From positions 1 to 58,071 of the IMG/VR virus record IMGVR_UViG_3300040946_000134: a stretch of DNA of 58,071 nucleotides. One strand, written 5' to 3'. A program made the translations under genes and the position numbers. The DNA comes from a virus. The notes under the pieces were generated by a model. That model made no database searches and was not told where the DNA came from. It saw only the letters and a list, made by a program, of their open reading frames with translations. Every line of letters begins with the position of its first letter. Position 1 is the stretch's first letter. This document shows positions 52,959-58,071 of this stretch, piece after piece.

Positions 52959-54140
52959 TCAGTCCTTGTATGGGTCGAAGGTGTCCCTACCGGCCATTGC
53001 CACGCCGATTGGTTTCAGAATCTCCAGGATTCGAATAGTGCTGGAATGGGCGGCGAGAACGGAGTCGAGGCGCTTATAGGCCTGCGGGGATTCGTCTAGT
53101 CCTCCGCCGCGCAGCTCCACGTGGGCCCGGCCCACTACCCAGTCGTCCATCATTTCCTGGGTGATTTTCCCTTCCGAGATATGTACTTTCTCTCCGTTCT
53201 TCCAGCGGACCTTGCCGGCCGCTTCCGTCCGAGACATCGCGCGCCCGGCTCCGTGAACGGTGGAATAGAGGGATAGCTTGGCGTCGGGATGTTCTACGCC
53301 TTCTAGGATCACGGAGTTCTCGCCCATCGTCCCTCCGACAAACCCCTTCTGGCCGGGAAAGGCCGGGGTCGCTCCCTTGCGAACCACCCAAAGCCTCTCG
53401 CCGTCATGCGTCTCTTCCCAGGCGAAATTGTGATGGTTGTGAATCTCCGCTAAAACGCCCGCCCCGATTATCTGCGCCACCTTGGAGCAAACCCAATCTC
53501 GTCCAGCATAGGCGAAGCGGCCCGCCAGGTTCATGCAGGCCAGGTATTCCCGTCCGAGGTCCGTGTCCGTCTTCAGGACACACGGGTCCACGTTTATGCC
53601 GTCTTTGCCTCCAGCCGCTTTTATGTAATGGGTTGCCAGCTTATGGCCCAGTCCGCGGGACCCGAAGTGAACCCCGACCCAAATAAATCCGTTCGGGTCC
53701 TTGAATATGTCAACGTAATGATTCCCGGAGCCCACGGTGCCCAGCTGCTCCCGCGCCAGGTCCTTAAGAGAGGCAGCGGCTGGTATCTCCCAGGCTGGGT
53801 CGTCGAATAGCGGATGGTCGACCGTTTCCTTGTTCTTCCGTCCGACTCCGAAGCTGATGGTGTTCCAAACGTCATCCATTATCAGGGAAATTCTCGGCCA
53901 TACGTCCGCGGCCATTGCATTAAGCATCACGGCCTTGTTCCCGCAGGCTATATCGTAGCCTACCCCCGACGGACTAATCGCCCCTTGGTACGCCACCACG
54001 CCGCCAACAGGCACCGCATAGCCCTGATGATGGTCCGCCATGAGCGCAACCCTGTAGGCAGTCTTCAGGCAGTTTCGCGCCTGGACCAGCGCGTTTTCCA
54101 GGGGCTCACCCCAGACCGGGATTCCGTCTATGATTTTCAT
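52959..54140 (-). CDS. rtcB: RtcB RNA ligase
   Basis: 393 aa with the full RtcB motif set: MADHHQGYAVPVGGV, GVGYDIACGNK, GTVGSGNHYVDIF, GVHFGSRGLGH, IHNHHNFAWEE, RKGATPAFPGQKGFVGGTMG and YSTVHGAGRAMSR, whose His would carry the GMP. RtcB joins RNA ends with 2',3'-cyclic phosphate and 5'-OH, the product of tRNA-cutting toxins and tRNA splicing. With a 36-tRNA array in the same genome, tRNA repair or splicing is the obvious role (inference). Somewhat shorter than many bacterial RtcB but complete. Confidence 0.92.
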   Translation of the reverse strand: MKIIDGIPVWGEPLENALVQARNCLKTAYRVALMADHHQGYAVPVGGVVAYQGAISPSGVGYDIACGNKAVMLNAMAADVWPRISLIMDDVWNTISFGVGRKNKETVDHPLFDDPAWEIPAAASLKDLAREQLGTVGSGNHYVDIFKDPNGFIWVGVHFGSRGLGHKLATHYIKAAGGKDGINVDPCVLKTDTDLGREYLACMNLAGRFAYAGRDWVCSKVAQIIGAGVLAEIHNHHNFAWEETHDGERLWVVRKGATPAFPGQKGFVGGTMGENSVILEGVEHPDAKLSLYSTVHGAGRAMSRTEAAGKVRWKNGEKVHISEGKITQEMMDDWVVGRAHVELRGGGLDESPQAYKRLDSVLAAHSSTIRILEILKPIGVAMAGRDTFDPYKD

Positions 54141-54149
54141 GGTAGTAGG

Positions 54150-54323
54150 TTAATCGCACTGGTACTTTTCCATCAACCGGGCGACGACTTCCTTCTGCCT
54201 GTCTGTGAACTCCGTCCGGCGAAGGTTGCTCGTGATGAACTCGTATTCCCATTCTGTTAGGGCTGGCTCATCCTTCAGTTCATCCATTACCCGCCGGCAC
54301 TGGTCGTTGTTCGGGAGGATCAT
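54150..54323 (-). CDS. 57-aa helical protein
   Basis: From ATG at 54323, in an ATGA overlap with the membrane protein before it. DQCRRVMDELKDEPALTEWE, then YEFITSNLRRTEFTDRQKEV resembles short phage proteins with a WExxFI..LTxxQ pattern, often next to replication genes. Function unknown. Confidence 0.5.
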   Translation of the reverse strand: MILPNNDQCRRVMDELKDEPALTEWEYEFITSNLRRTEFTDRQKEVVARLMEKYQCD

Positions 54324-54451
54324 ATTAAGAAAAGCGCCGCAACCGCCGCGATGCCAAGCCCAGCAGCCACGCCCAACCAAAAGGAGTACCAGGAGAAACG
54401 CCTTGGAGGGTAAGGGGTGGAAACAAGCTCTAGGAAGTGGGAGGGGTGCAT
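54320..54451 (-). CDS. 43-aa membrane protein
   Basis: Short gene: MHPSHFLELVSTPYPPRRFS then WYSFWLGVAAGLGIAAVAAL and FLI. One C-terminal membrane segment. ATGA overlap with the gene after it and a 22-base overlap with the gene before it. Function unknown. Confidence 0.5.
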   Translation of the reverse strand: MHPSHFLELVSTPYPPRRFSWYSFWLGVAAGLGIAAVAALFLI

Positions 54452-54648
54452 GGGGGAATTTCTTTCGAGACCGAAGGAATGTAGAGTATGGTCATGAGTT
54501 CAGCGATTTTCCGCGCCCCTAATTCGCTTTTTATTGCGAGAGCGCCATCTGCTTCTCCCCAGGAATAGGTAACGCAGTCGCTATCAAACTGGAGAGACTT
54601 TAGCCAGCGGCCTTTTAAATCGCAGATTCCGAAGCGGGGAATGTTCAT
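54430..54648 (-). CDS. Hypothetical small protein
   Basis: 72 aa from ATG at 54648, ATGA overlap upstream. FGICDLKGRWLKSLQFDSDC, then TYSWGEADGALAIKSELGAR. Compact, beta then helix; ends in a Pro-rich tail. No family recognised. Confidence 0.45.
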   Translation of the reverse strand: MNIPRFGICDLKGRWLKSLQFDSDCVTYSWGEADGALAIKSELGARKIAELMTILYIPSVSKEIPPCTPPTS

Positions 54649-54827
54649 TTGAACAGGAGCCACGCGGACCAAGCGGCGAAGGCCATGTAACCGACCGCTT
54701 TCGCCGCATCATCCCAAGAGTTCACCGGAGTCCTTTCTCGCGGATAGCGCCCCATCGCTAAAAGAGCCAAGACTGCGGCCAGGCCGAGCAAGTTAAGTAT
54801 GAAGCAGGTCCAGAGAAAGGCGTTCAT
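54645..54827 (-). CDS. 60-aa membrane protein, two spans
   Basis: MNAFLWTCFILNLLGLAAVL is the first membrane segment and AAKAVGYMAFAAWSAWLLFK the second, with a short hydrophilic loop GRYPRERTPVNSWDD. Holin-like size and layout, but the position is in the recombination block. Function unknown. Confidence 0.5.
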   Translation of the reverse strand: MNAFLWTCFILNLLGLAAVLALLAMGRYPRERTPVNSWDDAAKAVGYMAFAAWSAWLLFK

Positions 54828-54965
54828 GTTTATGTTTAAGAGTTGTTGCCGGCCTGCCCCATTTTCCGCTTTATCATGACCCCCGCGGTTTCCCGAGTCG
54901 GACCGGCGCGACCCCGTACTGCCGCTGAAACTGTTCTTAGGAAGCTGCTCCTGGGTTGTAAAGAA

Positions 54966-55826
54966 CTATTGGGCCTCGAACTGGCGGACCTTCCAGGACG
55001 GGAGGCTGACCGGACGCATGACGTCCGGCTCCCCGGGCCACATCCCCGTCTCGAAGCAGCGGGTCAGCGTGGAGAGATCCCGCATGATTTCCTTCCACCC
55101 GATCTCCATGGACTGGGTATCCGGGACGCGCAAGACCGCCTGGAACGGCTCATTCTTTTCCACCACGAGGAAGAGCATCTGAGGCTCCATCCTCTCTAGC
55201 CCAAGAACCTTGGCCATCACCGCTCGGTAGAAGGCCGCGCCCCGGTAGTAATCGAACTTGCTGAACTGCTGGTCGAAGTTCGCCAGGTGGTCGATGGTCT
55301 TCACGTTCACGTCCATGGGTGGACCGCCGCCCGGCGGCTTCTCCAGAAACCAGTCGGACCGGCATTGCAGCTTGTAGAAGGGCATCTGCGCCCTGAACGT
55401 CACCTCCGGCCGTCCCAGACTTGGGTTCAGAATCTCGCAGATTCCCGGCTTCTCCCGGATGGCCTCCACCATCCTCCAGGCCAGCTTGCAGTCGTCCTCA
55501 GTGACGATCTCCTTGCCGGAGTACTGCTTGACGAACTCGTCCCAGGCTGCGATCGCGGCTTTGGTTTTCCCCTCCGCTTCCCTTGGGAGAACGGCGAAGT
55601 TCGCTTTCGTCGCGTCTTCCCCCTCCAGGGCCAGCGAATGGAAATACCGACCGAAAGCCTTCGCCTTGCTGTCCGATTCGTCCTTTATGGATTTTGAGAT
55701 GAATTTCTTGTAGAAGAGGAGTGGGTGCGGGTACAGGTAATAGAGATCGTGGACGCCGAAGGCGGTGCTGCGGTTATGGTACTCATCCATCGTCTCATCG
55801 AAGAGGACTCCGAGGCGGTCACTCAT
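54966..55826 (-). CDS. RecE/exonuclease VIII-like nuclease
   Basis: 286 aa. FGRYFHSLALEG, RPEVTFRAQMPFYKLQCRSD, then PPMDVNVKTIDHLANFDQQF and YYRGAAFYRAVMAK form the PDDEXK core of RecE-like exonucleases, and LFLVVEKNEPFQA follows as usual. It makes 3' single strands for RecT, encoded two genes upstream. The stop is TAG. 138 bases without a clear gene follow. Confidence 0.8.
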   Translation of the reverse strand: MSDRLGVLFDETMDEYHNRSTAFGVHDLYYLYPHPLLFYKKFISKSIKDESDSKAKAFGRYFHSLALEGEDATKANFAVLPREAEGKTKAAIAAWDEFVKQYSGKEIVTEDDCKLAWRMVEAIREKPGICEILNPSLGRPEVTFRAQMPFYKLQCRSDWFLEKPPGGGPPMDVNVKTIDHLANFDQQFSKFDYYRGAAFYRAVMAKVLGLERMEPQMLFLVVEKNEPFQAVLRVPDTQSMEIGWKEIMRDLSTLTRCFETGMWPGEPDVMRPVSLPSWKVRQFEAQ

Positions 55827-56011
55827 AGCGCGGCTCCTTTCGCATAGTAATTCTCCATGGTCTTCTTCATCTCCTCAGCGCTGATTCCCAGAGAGGCCGA
55901 GAACGCTCCTTCCAGGTAGATTCCAACGAGCAGGCGTCCTATGCCCTTCTTTTCCAGGGTCGCGTACCACGCCTGAAGCGACAGAAGTTCTTCCTTGGTC
56001 GGGGCGCTCAT
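55823..56011 (-). CDS. 62-aa helical protein between RecE- and RecT-like genes
   Basis: From ATG at 56011, ATGA overlap with recT. MSAPTKEELLSLQAWYATLE, KKGIGRLLVGIYLEGAFSAS, LGISAEEMKKTMENYY. Amphipathic helices, no motif. Its place suggests an accessory to the recombination pair. Confidence 0.5.
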   Translation of the reverse strand: MSAPTKEELLSLQAWYATLEKKGIGRLLVGIYLEGAFSASLGISAEEMKKTMENYYAKGAAL

Positions 56012-56709
56012 TTCGCGGCCCCCTCCCCGGCGCACGCTTCATCGAGGCTGTGCGTCACGTTCTTCGGTTCCTCAGGAATGTCCCGGATCTCCTCCACGGT
56101 GTAGATGCCCCGCATTATGTCCGGGCAGAGATCCCGGAAGGCGTAGGTTCGCGCCCGCATGAAAAGCATCCGGCCCGGGTTGGTTATCCAGGGCGTGTCC
56201 TCGCCGTTCGATCCGCGCTTCTGCCAGATCTTCGCCGTCTTCGCGTCGTCCACCGTGTAGGTTCGTATGATCGGGTCAGCCCTGTCCTTCCGCTTCACGG
56301 TGATCTTCCAGCCCCAGGAGTCCTTTCCCTTCTCTCCAATCTCCTCATCCTTGTAGGACTCGATGACTTTGGCGCAGACTCCGGGGACCGCATCACCCCA
56401 AAGGGACGGTCGGCCACGGACCACGTACACGGAGTTCAGGGCAGAGAGTGGCGGCAGGCCTAGCTCCATGCCGTACTGTATTGCCACCAGGACGGCCTCC
56501 GGCGTCTTGAACGCCGACGGAGCGAGTCCGGAAGTCATCACCGCCTTTGCGAATATGAGGGCCTGCTCGACGTTCGTGAGAACAACGCCCCGGCCCTCCA
56601 TTTGCATCAGGGCGGACTTGCTTGGTGCCCCGGCCGCGGGCGCGGCTGCTGGAGCTGGTGCGGCAGACGGTTGCGTGGCCGCGTCTAATTCAGTTTGGGT
56701 TCCGTTCAT
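56008..56709 (-). CDS. recT: RecT-family single-strand annealing protein
   Basis: 233 aa. VLVAIQYGMELGLPPLSALN, SVYVVRGRPSLWGDAVPGV, WGWKITVKRKDRADPIIRTY and NPGRMLFMRARTYAFRDLCP then DIMRGIYTVEEI are typical of the RecT/Redbeta-like annealases. The N-terminal 30 residues are Ala/Pro-rich. Works with the RecE-like nuclease in phage recombination and concatemer formation. Confidence 0.85.
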   Translation of the reverse strand: MNGTQTELDAATQPSAAPAPAAAPAAGAPSKSALMQMEGRGVVLTNVEQALIFAKAVMTSGLAPSAFKTPEAVLVAIQYGMELGLPPLSALNSVYVVRGRPSLWGDAVPGVCAKVIESYKDEEIGEKGKDSWGWKITVKRKDRADPIIRTYTVDDAKTAKIWQKRGSNGEDTPWITNPGRMLFMRARTYAFRDLCPDIMRGIYTVEEIRDIPEEPKNVTHSLDEACAGEGAAK

Positions 56710-56751
56710 GGGTTTATTTTAGGTTCAGGGTTATGCTCTAAAGTAAGGGAC

Positions 56752-57006
56752 TTAGGCGGCTGTCTGTCTAGAGTGAAGAGCGGCCATTCTGCGCTTGGCC
56801 CGGTTGCCGCTGCCGTAGGCCTCCGCGCTTTGCATCGCCGCCTCGAAAGCCACCTTCACGGCCCAGGTCCTCGGCCAGAGTTGGTTCGCTAGGCCGTCTC
56901 GATAGGCCCGCAAGATCTCGCACAAAACCGGCTCTCGCTCCAGCTCATAGATGCGGTAGTCGTGGAGGATGGTTCCGAGTTCAAGGGAGGCAGGGAAGGT
57001 TCTCAT
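56752..57006 (-). CDS. Hypothetical helical protein
   Basis: 84 aa: ASLELGTILHDYRIYELERE, PVLCEILRAYRDGLANQLWP, AVKVAFEAAMQSAEAYGSGN, then a basic tail NRAKRRMAAL. No family recognised. Four-base overlap with the gene before it. Confidence 0.45.
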   Translation of the reverse strand: MRTFPASLELGTILHDYRIYELEREPVLCEILRAYRDGLANQLWPRTWAVKVAFEAAMQSAEAYGSGNRAKRRMAALHSRQTAA

Positions 57007-57284
57007 GCAGTCCTCCCTTCGTTAGCCAAGACTTCCTTTCGCTGTTCTGGGGTCTTGGCATAGTCGGGAATAGCATTGAGGTAAACTACCCCATTTTCGT
57101 GATAGCAGCTTGGTACTCTCACCTTGCGGTAAGCCTCATGAATCCACATTGGGACGTTTGAATAGAGCTTGAATTTCGTAACCATCCTGGCAGTCGGCAG
57201 AGACCAGCAACGCTTCACACCGTAGGGGTTGTTGTCGTTGTAAAAGTTGTTGTAACAGCCGGAGCAATGGGAGCAGTCTTTCAT
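57003..57284 (-). CDS. Hypothetical Cys-rich protein
   Basis: 93 aa from ATG at 57284, ATGA overlap upstream. DCSHCSGCYNNFYNDNNPYG, VKRCWSLPTARMVTKFKLYS, VRVPSCYHENGVVYL. The Cys pattern near the start (CSHCSGC..C) looks metal-binding. No family recognised. Confidence 0.5.
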   Translation of the reverse strand: MKDCSHCSGCYNNFYNDNNPYGVKRCWSLPTARMVTKFKLYSNVPMWIHEAYRKVRVPSCYHENGVVYLNAIPDYAKTPEQRKEVLANEGRTA

Positions 57285-57487
57285 GGGTCTTTCATTGGGT
57301 TCTTCGACCACGCAAGAAGCTCGGCGGCGATTAGCTCGGCGTCTTGTGCGCTTAATTGAATGTATCTCCAGGTTCCATCGCATTGCTGCGTAAGTTGGAT
57401 GCATGCGCCACGCCCCGCACCCCCAAAGAAGCGCGTGAGGGATATAGGAGTAAAGGAGGTTTCAATGCGTTTTAGCTCGGTGCTCAT
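57281..57487 (-). CDS. Hypothetical small protein
   Basis: 68 aa from ATG at 57487. ELKRIETSFTPISLTRFFGG, AGRGACIQLTQQCDGTWRYI, QLSAQDAELIAAELLAWSKN. Mixed strand/helix. No family recognised. Confidence 0.45.
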   Translation of the reverse strand: MSTELKRIETSFTPISLTRFFGGAGRGACIQLTQQCDGTWRYIQLSAQDAELIAAELLAWSKNPMKDP

Positions 57488-57491
57488 GGCA

Positions 57492-57752
57492 TCAGTCTCC
57501 CGTGAACTCTCGCTCCGCATACCAGCGCCCCAGTTCATCCCCGGCTGGAGTCCCAGGCTGCGGGAAGTTCTCCGGCTCCGGCGCTACCGAGAACTTGTGC
57601 ATCACCTCTCCAAACTCCTCCCAGGATAGCCTCTTGATGGGTCCGGAGAAGATGTTTCGCGGCTTGATAGGCTGTCTATTCGCTGGCCACTCCACCGCGT
57701 CTAGTGCGGCGTCGGCGGGTATCGTGGTGCGGTTGTCGGGTGTGGGGATCAT
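57492..57752 (-). CDS. Hypothetical protein
   Basis: 86 aa from ATG at 57752, ATGA overlap with the repeat-rich gene upstream. ADAALDAVEWPANRQPIKPR, RLSWEEFGEVMHKFSVAPEP, GDELGRWYAEREFTGD. No family recognised. Confidence 0.45.
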   Translation of the reverse strand: MIPTPDNRTTIPADAALDAVEWPANRQPIKPRNIFSGPIKRLSWEEFGEVMHKFSVAPEPENFPQPGTPAGDELGRWYAEREFTGD

Positions 57753-58071
57753 TTGTCGGCCTTTATTGATTGTTTCGACGCAAGCCGCGCCTGAATCCAC
57801 GCCTCGCATTTGGTTTTAATTTCTTTTTTTGAGGCGGCGGAGGAGGCGTAGGCGGCGGCGGAGGAGGCGGCGGCGGAGGAGGCGGCGTCGGAGGCGTAGG
57901 CGGCGGCGGAGGAGGCGGCGGCGGAGGAGGCGGCGTCGGAGGCGTAGGCGGAGGCGTAGGCGGCGTCGGAGGCGGCGTCGGAGGCGTAGGCGGCGGCGGC
58001 GGCGTAGGCGGCGGCGGCGTCGGAGGCGTAGGCGGCGGAGGAGGCGTAGGCGGCGGCGGCGTCGGAGGCGT
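57749..58071 (-). CDS. Partial Ala/Ser/Asp/Tyr-repeat protein
   Basis: The last 107 codons of a gene that enters from beyond the window end. The visible N-terminal part is low-complexity, built of AYAS, SDAA, SSAA and AAAY units; it ends in a charged segment SKKEIKTKCEAWIQARLASK and stop at 57749 (ATGA overlap). Repeats of this kind form long alpha-helical or coiled stretches in some phage proteins. The start is not in the window. Confidence 0.6.
   Translation of the reverse strand, partial: ASDAAAAYASSAAYASDAAAAYAAAAAYASDAASDAAYASAYASDAASSAAASSAAAYASDAASSAAASSAAAYASSAASKKEIKTKCEAWIQARLASKQSIKADK
57832..58071. repeat. GGC/GGA/GTA/GTC triplet repeat tract
   Basis: 240 bases made almost only of the triplets GGC, GGA, GTA and GTC on the plus strand, arranged in units such as GGCGTCGGAGGCGTA and GGCGGCGGAGGA. 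In phase with the minus-strand reading frame, encoding A, S, Y and D. It continues past the window end and may be a slippage-prone region. Confidence 0.85.

Noticed and set aside
54645-55826. TAG readthrough from the RecE-like gene into the small membrane protein
   Set aside because: The frame happens to be open for about 46 codons after TAG, which is not rare in GC-rich DNA, and the linking sequence is not protein-like.
1-58071. Prophage or integrative element
   Set aside because: No integrase, attachment site or repressor recognised, and no bacterial flanks.

Overview
The window is a 58 kb piece of a tailed double-stranded DNA phage with a contractile (myovirus-type) tail. It carries portal, large terminase, DUF2213-type protease/scaffold, DUF2184-type capsid, DUF3383-type sheath, tube, tape measure and a full baseplate set. 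Both window ends cut through genes, and no integrase, repressor, DNA polymerase or lysis cassette was recognised, so this looks like part of a larger, probably lytic genome. The host cannot be named. Several exported proteins have AxA|Q signal-peptide ends, which hints weakly at a Gram-negative group such as Verrucomicrobiota, Acidobacteriota or Bacteroidota (inference).

Almost all genes lie on the minus strand, so the map reads from high to low coordinates. Region 58.1-44 kb holds recombination, replication and small accessory genes: RecT, a RecE-like nuclease, an RtcB RNA ligase, a replication protein, a DnaC/IstB-type ATPase, a KH-domain protein, a damaged RusA, a TET-associated-type glycosyltransferase, a UDG-like protein and a DnaA-domain-IV-like protein. 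Region 44-38.7 kb holds mostly unknown small or membrane proteins, a peptide deformylase and a methyltransferase. Region 38.6-35.2 kb is packaging (small and large terminase, portal). Region 34.9-30 kb holds small genes, then a methyltransferase/glycosyltransferase group. Region 29.7-26.6 kb is a tRNA array. Region 26.6-25.2 kb has an HNH endonuclease and the only plus-strand gene, a glycosyltransferase. Region 25.1-7.8 kb is head, neck, tail and baseplate, and 7.8-0 kb is tail fibres and spikes. Neighbouring genes overlap by ATGA or GTGA again and again, so translational coupling is the rule.

The most unusual element is the tRNA array. I can fold 36 tRNAs covering all 20 amino acids in about 3.1 kb, plus one 178-nt tRNA-like RNA. 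None of the 36 has the near-universal TTC at T-loop positions 54-56. Position 55 is G in 33 of 36 and C in the two proline tRNAs. In the seven tRNAs where position 56 is not C, the D-loop base that normally pairs with it has changed to the matching partner, so all four Watson-Crick pairs occur at 19-56. The 54/58 pair also co-varies (T/A, G/G, A/T). Nine tRNAs have C instead of the near-invariant U at position 33. Leucine tRNAs lack the usual long variable arm, while one long-arm tRNA carries a UAU anticodon. These tRNAs therefore seem selected to keep the L-shape with a rewritten elbow. Together with RtcB, a deformylase and a KH protein, this suggests a phage-owned translation and RNA-repair set, possibly shaped by host nucleases or modification enzymes that recognise the normal elbow or U33 (inference).

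Other points worth a look: tail-fibre genes with Sec signal peptides, a three-domain methyltransferase/glycosyltransferase protein with a free-standing paralogue of its last domain, an in-frame TGA inside the UDG-like gene, a frameshifted RusA, and two tandem-repeat proteins.
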